DNA of 64,000 bases. It comes from Saccoglossus kowalevskii. Its lineage: Eukaryota; Hemichordata; Enteropneusta; Harrimaniidae. The translations under genes were made by a program, and so were the position numbers. The DNA is taken from NCBI RefSeq assembly GCF_000003605.2, contig NW_003149272.1, positions 71,374-135,373 of the forward strand, written 5' to 3'. The notes beneath the pieces were generated by a model. The model had not been told where the DNA came from and searched no databases. It was given only the letters and a program-made list of their open reading frames with translations. This document shows positions 29,201 to 46,906 of the stretch, piece by piece (position 1 is the stretch's first letter; each line of letters opens with the position of its first letter).

Positions 29201-30970
29201 CCATTCATCACATGTAGTTCTTTGCAGTGGATGCTGCGGTTGCTGTGGTGCTCAATACAGTCATATCAATTGATGCGGCCGTTTACAAACTGGAAACACA
29301 CACGATCACTCACTGTACCCTTCTATGACATGTCAGATTTTAAAGTAAGCGATATACTAGTAAACAAAACTGTGTACAGACTTCTGGTCATCTACTTATG
29401 TCAATCACTCAACTATATACTATCCATTGTAATGATAAATACACGATTCAGCCTTCTTTACTTGGACCGTCCCCGCTGAACATACCGCGAAACTGATTTA
29501 CAAGTATCACGCTAGCAATTCACACTAAGAGGCCCCACGTATCGTGTATCGAAATTCTTTTCCTAATATGACTGGTGTTATTCTAATGGCAATTAATCTG
29601 TTTAGTAATCAAAAGATAATAAGCACCCAATTATTTAAATAAACTTACAAGTCACACCCGGCGATGCCGATCTAGACCAATTCCTTTGGACATGCAGAGT
29701 TGGTTTTAATTGGTATCGTCCGGGATGACTTGTGTGTCTGACCTTAGGAAGACCTTAAGGCAGCACACGTCCTCAAAACAGAGGTCAAATCCATAGGGAA
29801 ATATGTAATGGGAAGAAAATGACGGATTTTTCAGAATGGGATCACTTCGGTTACCTCTCACTTGGTTCGGCCAAACGTTATTGTCTACCTTTACTTTGAA
29901 TTACTAATATAAGAAGTGTTCGCTACTTGATAGAACCTCAGACAACTTATGAATTAGTTGTCTGAGATAGAACGCGTTCTTGGAGCTCTGTTAATTGTTT
30001 TTTATGAGAATCACTGATGATGCTGGGCAAGATACAGCCACAACTAAACATATTTATTAGACAACTTATAATAACACGGCGTTCGCTTTCATTCGAATCG
30101 TGTGATTTTGCCATGTCATGAAAGGGGAGTTCGACAGTGCTCTTTGTTCCATGACGCGCGCGTATTCGGATTGCAGGATGATTCTAGAGTGAACACATTG
30201 ACAAAACCATAACTTTATGAGAACGCTTTTTCCAGTGAACTTTACTAGTTGATAAATTGTACATTTTACTAATTGTGTTTTAGTTCTGCGAAAATAATTT
30301 TAGTTTTTTTCCAATTTATTTCAACTTTAGACTGCAGTTTAATTCGAGGAGGCTGGTTACTCCCAATTTTATTGGCCTTCCCATCCGCTGATTTTTTTGC
30401 GAACCGAATTACAATTTCAAACGCATTTGCACATTATAAAAACACTACAATTATACTCTTTGTGAGGCATTGTAATCATTTGAAAAGCAGCGAAAACAAC
30501 ACGATCACAACCTGCGATGAGTAGTAAGAATCGTTGATCGGATGCGGCCGGTAACGACATCCTCGTTCGCCTGTCCACTAATTTTTAAATAAATTACAAT
30601 TACCCTCTTTTTCGATGAATGCGGACTTCTGGGAAAACAACATAAAAATACGATGTCGTTTCCTTCCGTTCGAAACACTTTATTTTTTCAAAATGGAATT
30701 ATTCTGTCCATGTTTATTTCATTTATACACGAAATATGTGATAATGTAGTATTATGATAATATAGCAGGAAAACGTATGCATATCCCACGATAATAAGTT
30801 TTCCTGCATTTGATGTGTTTTGTTCAGAGGGAACATCTAAAACAACGAGGTCTTACACACTCCAAAACACGTTTGAGTTGTTATGTGCCCGTGCTCGACT
30901 CGTTAGCAGCTGTCAATCAGTATTCTAAAAGTATCCTTTCTGTCAGTCTTTTAAAACCCTACCCTATTTA
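23221..30970. other. Non-coding, no gene recognised
   Basis: The 23.5-25.2 kb part is more evenly composed and rich in TAAT/ATTA cores, so it is a place to look for conserved non-coding elements. A CRE site lies at 25993. The open frame at 28873-29217 starts with ATG (115 codons) but shows no domain or splice context. Confidence 0.55.
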
Positions 30971-31552
30971 GTGTAGTATAGTGTAGTGTAGTGTAGTGTA
31001 GTGTAGTGTAGTGTAGTGCAGTGTAGTGTAGTGTAGTGCAGTGCAGTGCAGTGCAGTGCAGTGTAGTGTAGTGTAGTGTAGTGTAGTGTAGTGTAGTCTA
31101 GTCTAGTCTAGTCTAGTCTAGTCTAGTCTAGTCTAGTCTAGTCTAGTCTAGTCCAGTCTAGTCTAGTGTATCGCAGTGTATCGTAGTGTGTCGTTAGTCT
31201 AGTCTAGTCCAGTCTAGTCTAGTATATCGTAGTGTATCGTTAATCTAGTCTAGTGTATCGTAGTGTATCGTTAGTCCAGTGTATCGTAGTGTATCGTTAG
31301 TCTAGTCTAGTCTAGTGTATCGTTAGTCTAGTCTAGTGCATCGCAGTGTATCGTAGTGTGTCGTTAGTCTAGTCTAGTCCAGTCTAGTGTATCGTAGTGT
31401 ATCGTTAGTCTAGTGTATCGTAGTGTATCGTTAGTCTAGTCTAATCTAGTCTAGTCTAGTGTATCGCAGTGTATCGTAGTGTGTCGTTAGTCTAGCCTAG
31501 CCTAGTCTAATCTAGTCTAGTGTATCGTACTGTATCGTTACGGTAGTGCAGT
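30971..31552. repeat. Pentanucleotide satellite GTAGT/CTAGT with higher-order structure
   Basis: Begins as (AGTGT)n with AGTGC variants, then (AGTCT)n, then a mixed zone with recurring blocks such as GTGTATCGTAGTGTATCGTT interspersed with TAGTCTAGTC. Pentamer phase is kept almost throughout, with occasional TATCG insertions. Confidence 0.93.
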
Positions 31553-34190
31553 GTTGGAGACAGCTGAAATATTGGCCGGACTTCAGTTTTAACTACATCT
31601 GTCTAAACGACTCGAGAACACAGATTACACAAATAAGTGGGGTAATTAATAACCGGCGATCGCCGGCAGAGAGCGGAGATTACATACAATCCCACTGGAT
31701 CACACATTGCGTGCACACATAAATTACAGGCTAATATTGTCGGTCTTGTCATGGTGCTCTCGGCAATGAGACGATGTTTTGATAAATTAATAGATTGGTA
31801 CTGTGCAAATTCCTGTGTCTCTGCGTCACCATGTTGAATCCGACAACGTAGCAACTGTTGCTACATCCGGGGTAATCAGCACATGACGACTTTATTGCGC
31901 GTAGTGGAGCGGCTAACATCATGATAACGGCCGACTGTTTATGAACAATGCGTTGAATTGAAAAATTGAGATCGATTTACAATTTAAGTTGTAGTTGGAC
32001 AAATTGTTAAAGTGACCCCTATACTGAACTATCGGTATCACTCATTGTGCGATGTTATTAAAATCGGGGTTTTCAGGTTTTCAACTCAAAATGTCACTTC
32101 ATCGTTTGGTGCTCGCGTAACGTGTCGTAACTATTTGTACGGAACTGAAACCTACATCTATTCTCATGACGCTCTTACTTCCTACTCTGTGTTACGTCGT
32201 CTTACGTAATTTCAAGCCCCCACCCCTCGGAAAATGTGATCCTTTTATCAACTGCCAATAAAACGTACGCCCGTCACATTCTGTAATTATCGGGGCGATG
32301 GACGACACTTAACACAACACCTATTCCTAACCCGCAATAACAGCTAATTTGCCCTTACAACAAGTAACCTTTCTTATTTGTAATCGGGGTTTAAACGTGA
32401 ATCTAAAGATCGCCTGAATGATGCGGAGGCAGAGCAAATCCCCTAATTACACATCGGAAGGTGGTTGGTTTACATCGAGGTTATAACTTAATACATCATT
32501 GCTTAATGACATGTTGAAATCACAATACATTAAAAACCATACGGTAAAATTGGCTTTTAATAAGAGATGCAATGTACTTCACGTGTGTTGTCAGGGGCAA
32601 CCGTAAAAGCCCACCGAGTGATGGAGTAAGCAGAGACAAGAGAGCACTTCTTGTTCATTGTATTTGAGCTTTTCAAACATTTTAAGCTCTTAGCAGAAAG
32701 TTCCAGCTGTTTGTGATCGGATTGCGATTCTTTATTTTTTGTATTTGGTGACACGGCATCGAGGAAGGATGACAACCTTTCTAGAGAGGCCGCGGGTGTC
32801 TCACCCGAGCTTCTCCGCGGTAACAGACAACAAAAAAACAGTTTTTACCCACACTGTGACCAGTTTGTCAGTAATAATCCCAACACAAAAAAATAGAGTG
32901 TGCGAAATTTCGTGTTTATTCACACATAACAACAGGTTTGCAGGGACTATTTTTTTTATAGAAGCGTTTTCGTGTGCACACGGAAATGACTATGAATGTT
33001 TCCGCTTAACAGCACGGCCGCGTTTTTTTTCCACGAATTTGCCGACATTTCACTCAAAGTAAAATACACTCCCGCCCACAGGACAGATGGAAATGAAAGT
33101 TGCAGTATCCGTTTAAACATTAATCACGGCTAAAATTAATAAATATATCTATTAAACGGTTCCTGCGCCAACAATATGGACGGGAAAATTCCCGTTTTTG
33201 ATTTCATGATAAAATAGTTGTGTTGATATTAATTTTGTCATGGAGGGCGGATTTAATTAGTTTTTTTTATCAGAATGGGGTCGTAATTTATCATTGTACA
33301 CCTCGTTACAGAATGGACATGCATTGATTCGTCACCTCCACTCCTACTACACACAAACCCACCCAGCCACCCCTGTCCCTTCCACGATACACATTGCAAG
33401 CATTTTTCAAAATTCCAACTAGTAATTGTGGTGTAATAAAATAACGAAAACATAACAACTGCTACACAAAGCGCAGTTGATGTGCGCAGTCGAAATTACT
33501 GGTATCGTCAAACCCAAGCAACAGTAATATGGGATCGGATTCATTAAAAAACAGCGCGGTTGTTATGCAAAGAACCGTGGGTGATTTATTACTCTCCATA
33601 ACGTTGTCCATTTCTCATTATAAATATAATAATGACAAAACCACGAGTTGTAATAATAATATTGTGTGTGTACTAGCTTTCCTCCAATTAATTGCGATGC
33701 GCAGCCGACGACTCGACAACCTAATCAATTAAGACAGTTTTTAATAATAACATAATTTGGAAAGTTATTAGTGTTTTCATGAGCGGCTCGACTCATGTGC
33801 AGTTTGTGTCATCTACCGTAAATACAGTCGCTGTATTAATTTTATGTTTCCAGTGTATTTATTAAAAAGCAATTAATTGTATTGTGGAGTAAACAAACAA
33901 CAAACACTCGACGTACTCATTCAATCGCTGATTTGATTGGTCAGATGGAATAATATGAGCTGATTCTTGAATGGCTATCCCAGAGTACAGTGCTAAATTC
34001 CTGTAACAAAACCGTCATGTACTGCTTTGTACCGGATACGCCCGTAGTCGTCTATCAGTCAATGGCTTCATACATTTTGGGGGAAACAAGTTTTCTAACA
34101 CGAATTATTGAATGAAGAGAGGATTAGATATTTAGCCGTAATCACGAAAATGAGTTTTTCTACTTTTGGAGTATTTTGAATTAAAGACTG
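31553..34190. other. Non-coding, no gene recognised
   Basis: Nothing beyond short AT-rich open frames on both strands. Confidence 0.55.
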
Positions 34191-34524
34191 ACGTACCAGT
34201 AACAGATGCAAATCAGCTATAACTTTTATGTTACGTATCAGTAACTGTTAAGTTACATTCTTTAATTGTTACGTTGGTTACAGTAACATTTTTTTACTTG
34301 TCTGTAACTATATATGTTAGTATGTGTCTGTAAATATCATGTTACGTTCCTGAAACGGTTATGTTACATGTCAGGGAACTGTTATGTTACGGGTCTGTAA
34401 CTGTTATGTTACGTTCTAGTAACTGTTCTGATATGTATCAGTAACTATTTTATTACGTGCCAGTGAGTATCACAATACGTTCCAATAATTATTATATTAC
34501 GTGTCAGTAAGTGTTATGTATCAC
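34191..34524. repeat. Degenerate ~22-bp minisatellite
   Basis: About 15 imperfect units around CAGTAACTGTTATGTTACGT. Spacing is about 21-23 bp and divergence is high, so it is old. Confidence 0.75.
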
Positions 34525-35635
34525 CGCAGCATGCCAGAGAAGACGATCCGAGATTAAAAATCTTCTTCTGATGCGATTTTTGATTTAATGATTTATTTTT
34601 ATTTTTTAATACCATCGCGACGTCACGTTTCAAATTCAATCATCCATATACACGCATGTATTCGGAAAAAGTCCCAGCTTTCTATGAAAAAGCCACAAGT
34701 GTTTGATCTCCCTACTATGTTGACAGTGGTTCCAACGTCCAAATTGCTGCACGTCGTACACCAATGCCCGCACTGTTCTAACTCATTCTGATTTCTACAA
34801 AGCGGTACAGTACTATAGTTTTGCATGATTTGTTCAATAGAGGAGAGCGTGGAGTAGCCTTGGGCTCGATTATAATGACGATTGTGAAAACTTATTGACA
34901 TTTCTGGATAGGTTTGTCAGTAGACGCTTTTTCCAACCAACCAAAAAGATGAATTCGTACTTTTATTCAATATCTTCGCAATTCCCCACTAATGAACGCT
35001 GTGTCACTTTACCGTTACGAACCCTGTGTTGGTTTAGGCTTTTGCAAGATATGCACAATTTACAATTAATGCCAAGAACCGGCGACGAAAGCAAACAGTG
35101 CCCCCGGGGTACACCCGTCAAAATATAGGCTTTTCATTACAATTAATTTGGATATGTATTTGCCTTGCTCCTTGGCCAATGTATGCCGGCGATGGTGGTC
35201 ATAGAATTGAAAACTGGGATCCCAATTTACAGAGAAATAGGCGTCTACGTCTGAAATATAATAGTTTCCGTACTTTGGTATTAAAATCTTGTCAGTCACG
35301 TTTTCAATGAACTATTATCATTTGCATTGCCAACCTTCTTCTCTCCCTTTCTCCCTCTCATCTTCCCACCTTTTTTAAAAATATTCGAACTTGCAAAATT
35401 CTTAGGTGAAATCAAGTAAGAAGTAAAAGAACGTTTTTGTTATAAATAAATATAGAAAATTTGCAAAATAACACTTCTTGCCGAAGGGTCTTTTATTTGT
35501 GAAACAGCAGTCTGAGCTGTGATTCCAACAGACCGTGTTTTGATTAGGTTGGACATGCGAGATTTCCACAAAATTACTCTAAAATTATCGATCAATTTAG
35601 TTATGGAAAATGGAGATGAGATACAACAATGACGC

Positions 35636-36043
35636 ATGGATAGTAATGACACCTTTACACAGATAATAGCTGTCAAATTACGGGGCTCTCACGAAGGAGA
35701 TGTAACCTTTGTCGTTTACACAGTGTACGTAATTATGGGCCGCTCTTCTCACCTAATATGCCGTAATTGCCATGCGTGTAGAAAACCTTGCGATTATTTA
35801 AAAAATATAGACATAATTTGGGACGGATTTTGTACACGTCGCTCCACCGCTGTAATCACAAGGCAGCACCCCGAGGATGTGTATTGTCGGCAGAAAATGT
35901 ACCCTTTGTGCACAAACCATATCACACCAAGACTGGGAAGAGCAAATCGCGTGTTTCCAGTAAATATTTTCCCGGGCACCGGCAGTAATTATTGTTGCCA
36001 TGGTAATTGTTTGATGACATTTCCAGAGCTTTTGTTGACATAG
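35636..36043 (+). CDS. ATG-initiated orphan ORF, cysteine-rich, 135 codons
   Basis: The longest ATG-started frame in the gene-poor part. It contains about ten cysteines, with a cluster CRNCHACRKPC and a later CTRRSTAV..YCRQKMYPLC. It has no signal peptide, membrane segment or recognised domain. Several frames on both strands are also open at 35.8-36.2 kb, so the region is simply low in stop codons. Probably chance, possibly an exon of something unrecognised. Confidence 0.12.
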   Translation: MDSNDTFTQIIAVKLRGSHEGDVTFVVYTVYVIMGRSSHLICRNCHACRKPCDYLKNIDIIWDGFCTRRSTAVITRQHPEDVYCRQKMYPLCTNHITPRLGRANRVFPVNIFPGTGSNYCCHGNCLMTFPELLLT

Positions 36044-36523
36044 AAATTACAGGTTGTTACGCTCGTCGCATCCTTGTACATTACCAACCAATTTCCCGAG
36101 TTATCTGGTATAATACAATATCTGCAGAGAGAGAGAGATGGGGCGAACAATATGCACACGTCATGGTGGCACGGCGCGATTTGTCGAATTTTCGACGTCA
36201 TCATGTGATTCGAAAACTATGTATGGTCGTAACTTCAAACCAATGAACGACTTTCCAGTTACGTCCAACATGTTCCATTCGATATAGAAACACGATGCCG
36301 CGGAACTGGTGACTCCCACGTGCTAAAAGTCTCTTTTCCCATGAACGGGATTCGATAATTGGTTCTATGTGCACGAACGTGATGTCGTCAATCAAACTGG
36401 AATTATCACATTTTCCGATCCGTCACGAATCTTCTAATTTTTATCGACTGTAACGAGGCAGTATGTTATCTACGTAGTATGGTGAAATACATAGTTTTTT
36501 TTATTTATATATTCGTGTAAAGC

Positions 36524-36672
<149 letters not shown>

Positions 36673-37424
36673 TCATTGTGGTTTGTTACCAAAATACATT
36701 GAAGTTTTGTAACAGGCATCTTGCACAGGATGATTTATATGCAAATAATTTGAGCGGGAGATGATCGTAAATGTGCCACATTTTTTACATCCTATCAGAA
36801 GCTGAACTCAAATTACCCGCATTGCATTATGGGAACCTATTAATATTGCGTATTCTTCAATAAAGACATTAAAATGGCAAGTTACACACGCGGAAACCCA
36901 GAACACAAATGTATTTAGTTTAAGATAGAAGAAACGTCAGCTGCATGACGTCATCTCCTGATATTGACATTGAAAACGATATCTTTTAACAGCTGCTAAG
37001 TGGTTTTATTGTCCAATCAAGCATCAGCTGGGTGGTTCGAAACTGATTATCGACGTGCAGTGATTACCTCTAAATTTGACTAGCGCAGAACGGTGAGAAT
37101 TGATCATCTACCCGCCAATTTTAGCTTGCCGAAATTAAGTATCTTACTTCGAAAATGTATGTTCACAATAATATATTCTGGCTGGCGCTGTTGCTGTAGA
37201 GCCTGACCAAACCCCCATTAGGGATGCTTTTGCGGTCGATAGTGAAAACGGATATTGTCTCAATGAGTGAACGGTTTGAGCACTGATTGCAATAATGGGG
37301 CTTTTTCACAATAAACACCGTGATTTTATGATAGCATCTTGGTTATTCATCAACATCACAGCGGTGGCAGCCGATACTGCGCAAGTTTTAATTTTCCCGC
37401 TCGCAAAACAATGCGGGCGAATTT

Positions 37425-37490
37425 TTAAAGCGCCGTAATCGTCGCGTCGTGTTTGACGTGGGTCTCGTACGAATTATACAACACACGCGT
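37425..37490 (-). mobile_element. Diverged family A-like end (A6)
   Basis: Begins TTAAAGCGCCGTAATCGTCG, then CGTGTTTGACGTGGGTCTCG and ACAACACACGCG, in the order expected of an inverted family A right half. No matching second end was found. Confidence 0.35.
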
Positions 37491-37557
37491 ATAAAATATA
37501 TAATTAATTCTGATGCATATAATTCTGATGACGTGGGCTGAAAAATCTATCAAATTA

Positions 37558-42847
<5,290 letters not shown>

Positions 42848-43017
42848 CTAGAACTCCGCCACCGCGGTGACCGGTCGTGAACTATACTTTGGCGGGAAGA
42901 TCTGGTAGACGATATTGTCGACGAATAGAATGGCAAAGTTGATGGTCATCCGAGTGTTGGATGATATCGCTTCATGATTGATATTAGTTGAAATGTTTAC
43001 AAGTCCATTTCCTATGT
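42848..43017 (-). CDS. Coding-like terminal exon of an unrecognised minus-strand gene
   Basis: On the minus strand the acceptor TTGGATTTATTTGTAG precedes a 170-bp segment: two bases, then 55 codons and TAG (42850-42848). It reads IGNGLVNISTNINHEAISS, later FAILFVDNIVYQIFPPKYSS, ending TAVAEF. The second half uses GC-ending codons (ATC, TTC, GTC, GAC, TAC, CAG, AAG) although its surroundings are AT-rich. A stop in the same frame lies just upstream of the acceptor, as expected for an intron. No family is recognised and no upstream exon of compatible phase is certain, so it could be chance or a pseudogene. Confidence 0.33.
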
Positions 43018-43577
43018 CTACAAATAAATCCAACAAACCCACTCTATTCTATTAAGTAAAATAAACAAAGGTGGTCTCGTGTTATAACTGACGGGAGACA
43101 CGTCAACCATGAGAAGCACTGTATCAACCTACACCTGTAGCTTTTAATAGCGCGCACCCGCCATACTGGGGGAAAAAAAACATGTAACGACCTTCGATTT
43201 TTTGTACGTTAAAAAAATTATATTTTAATTTTTTTTAGCGGAAATCACTTTGTGGTTGTACTAATATTAAACGTTTGTTAGTTTATTTTTATGAACATCG
43301 TATTTCAGTTTAAATATATAAATGACAATATTCATTGCGTTGCATCTGAAACATAATGAAATATAATAGGATAGAGAAAGATAAAAAAAATCGCTTTTCA
43401 TCCCTGTACTTTTATCACAACAACCCGTTCCTAGAAGTTTCTGTTACATCCACGTAAGGGACGCCGTTAACATTGACATTTTCTTTCTTGTTTTATAGAT
43501 TTACTGTATTTTAAATGACGAACAACTACACAAACAAACAGATTTGAGACGGCATTGTTTACATCCGTCTCCGCCAT

Positions 43578-43687
43578 GTTTACATCACAGACGCCCTTTG
43601 TCGTTAGAGGGCGCGAATTATTCGAAAGGTGTATTATACGAACACCAACGCTACTGCGCAGGCGCAAACAATTGCTACACGTGAACG
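43578..43687. promoter_or_regulatory. Candidate bidirectional promoter with NRF1 site
   Basis: TGCGCAGGCGCA at 43655-43666 matches the NRF1 binding palindrome. On the left, the minus strand has a good-context start, AAACATGGCGGAG (ATG at 43577-43575). On the right, the plus strand has GAACGATGGGA (ATG at 43688). NRF1 sites often mark CpG promoters of housekeeping genes in animals. That this is a promoter is inferred. Confidence 0.3.
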
Positions 43688-44014
43688 ATGGGAAACCGGA
43701 TTTTGATAATGGTTGTCAAATATTTACAAGTTAATTTCAACACTAATGGAATATGGAGTGTTTATAACTATTTTGACAATGACGAGTAAGTAAAAATCAG
43801 CGGTTAAACAAACAGACGACAGTCTGCGCACACACATCGTTTTACTATGAATGATACCATATTGATGGGAGAGATGACATATATGTTTTCTAGAGGTTGG
43901 GTGAGAATTACTGTTTCAAATGATGGCGGCATTCAGATCTACTCTTCTCGTAAAAGCCCACATTTATTGCGATTCAGTACATGCAGATGGAATTCCGTTG
44001 AATGTAAATATTGA
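43688..44014 (+). CDS. Possible two-exon small protein gene
   Basis: Exon 1 43688-43785 runs from ATG to the donor GTAAGT (MGNRILIMVVKYLQ..., ending YFDND plus two bases). A 108-bp intron ends TATGTTTTCTAG. Exon 2 43894-44014 continues in frame as EGWVRITVSNDGGIQIYSS and stops at TGA. The product would be 72 residues. In its favour: a consensus donor, a short intron and a sensible join. Against: no recognised homology, AT-rich codons, and unspliced read-through stops at once. A longer gene with a donor at 43950 is also possible. Confidence 0.2.
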
Positions 44015-46410
44015 CTTAATTTGGCCTATCATAATTTGGATGTTGAAAAGTGGATTCGAATGTTCGTCTAAATGTTCTAAAACACTTGCGTAAAAAAACG
44101 GATTGGTTGAAATACACCAACAGAGAGGGGTGAACGATCTAAAAAGGGAGTGAGGGGGGAGAAGGATACGGGCCTGAATTTCATAGAACTTGTCTATGTT
44201 TTACCAATATGCGGGGTATTTTTGTATTTGTGTTGTATTTACTCAGAGACTAACTGAGACAGACCATGATGGTCAGTAACGGGCTAAACTTAGGGACTAG
44301 CTGACTAGTAATGGCTTGTACGTAAGTCGGACCCAAACGAAGACACGCACTTCAAGACATCACGCACGCACGCAACATGGCGGTTATAAATACTCACGAC
44401 AGCGACTTGAACTTGGCTCAGACGGAACTACACGAAATGTGTGCACCATCGCTCATACATACGCGACCTTATTTAATACCAACTCATGTTCTTGTCAATT
44501 TTTCATCGCATTCCAGTCACGATTCAATAAAGGCCTATTCAGGTATCAATATAGGCTCACGTCGTCCATCTTAATCGAGCTCTGACAAGGTTGATTACTT
44601 AAACAACATTACTCATTTTAACACAATGATGTGTTTATTTACACTCAATATACCCCCGGCGTCATACGTTTCTACACACACATTTAAATATTCGACATTT
44701 TCAATAACAGAAAACGGCTTCCAGTTGAAATTCGGGTTGTTCGCCATTTTAACGGAATACAGTGTGTCTCAAGATAGAAGCGTCAAGTGTGTTAATTGAC
44801 ACCGAGGGCGCTATTAATTTCTCCTCACCACAGTTTCGAATAGCTGGTTCCCTGGTGCCCGAGCGTACGGAATTTGTATCTTTGTTTCAGATGGTTTAAG
44901 GTGGAAAACCAGATGAAGTGAATTAAAATTAAAGAAATAATAGAAAATATTTGTGGAAATTCCGTAATGCGCCTTTATTGTTAAAATGACTTTTCGGCAA
45001 AACACATACCTTATAATACATTTGTCATTGCGTCATAGTTAAAAAGAACGTTCGAGCTTATGTTAAGGTACTATCACGCAACTATACCACTCCCATTTCT
45101 CAAACAGTCCTCCCGCACGCAAACCAGCCATTCCGTCACATCCTCACAGTTCTGAGTGCGTGTGACTGCGCACCGTTGCACACTGGAATGCATCATCATC
45201 GACAAAAAAAAAAGTCTCTAGTTTTCAAAACTTACTTACTTATATGCATGTTGTATATAAATTCATTTTAAGCTCCGCGTTACGCGGAATTCCACATTCC
45301 TGTCAGCTTTCATCAGCGGATAATTACTTCTGCCACGGGAACAACTTTAATGAAATCCGCTGTGGCTTAATTTAGTTTTCATCTACTGTCGTAATTGGCG
45401 TCAATCAACGACGTGTTCGTTGCTTAATTACTCCACTGCGTCGTGGTACACCTGTCGTCCAACGAGTGATATGAGGGTGTGTGTGTTGAAAGGGTGGTCG
45501 TGATACTTTTATAAGAACATAATTTACACTATTGAGAAAAGACATATTTGATAAATTGTTACAGCCTTTTAGCAATGTTTCCTTCGCCATAAATAAATCT
45601 ACAGTTTGAGCACTGAATTTTGGATGAGCCGATCATTATATGTTGGATACGTTAATATAAAACGATCTCAAGTTAAGAAAGAAGATGTTTTTCTTTGTGG
45701 TTTACGTATAAACTGATGTTAAATTCATATTATATTACTGAGCACAAATTGTCCCTCTCTTCACAGCACATGTAATGCGGAAATACGACACAACTTGTGA
45801 TTGGCTAATTTCTTAGTTGTGCAAGTTAAACTGTTAAAAACTATACAGGCGCAGAATCGCCACTTATAAACAGACGCCATCTTCATGGCACTGATAACAG
45901 TAGTCCCAAATGTTGAGAAGCATTGTCGGCATCTCACAAACTAATTGATAGATGGGCAACACACGAAAGGTTAATATCCCTCACCCTAACTGTATGACAC
46001 CAAACCGCCTTTTTTATTAACGGAATCCCCAGGGGACCAAATTCTGTATCAATTTTAAACAATTTATAATACAGGTCAGTAGCGAATAGATATTTCCGTT
46101 TATATACGAGTGGTACATTCAGAAACGTGGTTGATATCGAATTGAGAGTCACTGGTGTGGATATCATGTCTAATATTGTTTCTCCCCTGAACTCGACTAC
46201 GACGACACCAAACTAATTTGATCTCCGGTTCACACCTCTGCCTGCATGACATGCACCACCAGCGTCACATCAGTGCTGATTGCTGGATGAACTGCATGAG
46301 ATAATTGTTTTGCTTTTAAGCGATCCTATTAATATCAGGAAAAAATATTTAATTAAAGCATTGTTCAGAATAAGTTTAAATTTCGCCTAAATGAACAATA
46401 CAATTTAATA

Positions 46411-46478
46411 GCGTTGTATACTACGTCGTGTGGGACCCCTACTGAACACGACGCGACGCAACGATGGTGGCGCTTTAA
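46411..46478 (+). mobile_element. Diverged family A partial copy A5
   Basis: Contains GCGTTGTATACTACGTCG, GGGACCCCTACTGAACACGA and the right end GATGGTGGCGCTTTAA, aligning with gaps to A1. The left terminus is absent. Confidence 0.45.
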
Positions 46479-46691
46479 CCAAGGCATTGACCTGAGTGGA
46501 AATTCAAGCTCGTTCATTGTTTTGCATATCTTCTGTCTTGCTCAGAGAGTGATTGAAAAGTAAATAATAATTTAAATACAAAACATAAACATTACACTGG
46601 ACAGGTGTTAGATTTCGATAATAATCAATGTACAGACGATCTGAGCAACAAAAACACATCCGTATTCTCTTAGCAATACATGGTCTGTCCA

Positions 46692-46719
46692 ACCATGGAG
46701 GTAAAAAAACCTCCATGGT
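46692..46719. repeat. Inverted repeat ACCATGGAGGT
   Basis: Two 11-bp arms (46692-46702 and 46709-46719) around a six-A loop form a perfect hairpin. The same CCATGGAGGT occurs as two direct copies at 3550-3559 and 3568-3577, suggesting a short dispersed repeat terminus. Confidence 0.7.
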
Positions 46720-46893
46720 CCAACACAGATATTCGCAACAACATTTGAATCAGCGAGCTACGAATGTGACACTTACTAATGACATATTGACATATAGACA
46801 TGATATACAATTAGTAATATAGATTTAATATGAATAAATTTAACGAAACATGAAAGCAATCTAAATATAATGAGCGAACTCGACGTTGTTCAA

Positions 46894-46906
46894 AGGTCAG
46901 AGTTCA
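46894..46906 (+). promoter_or_regulatory. DR1-type nuclear receptor site
   Basis: AGGTCA-G-AGTTCA, two half sites with one base between, the arrangement bound by HNF4/RXR-type receptors. It sits in a local duplication, GTTCAAAGGTCA then GAGTTCAAAGGTTA. Function is not shown. Confidence 0.25.

Noticed and set aside
35066-35299. Minus-strand frame with TTTCAG acceptor and NWDPSFQFYDHHRRH
   Set aside because: No donor or second exon; the plus strand is also open over the same stretch.
44377-44574. ATGGCGG-started 65-codon frame
   Set aside because: No homology, no donor with a compatible downstream exon, and a second frame is open in the same place.
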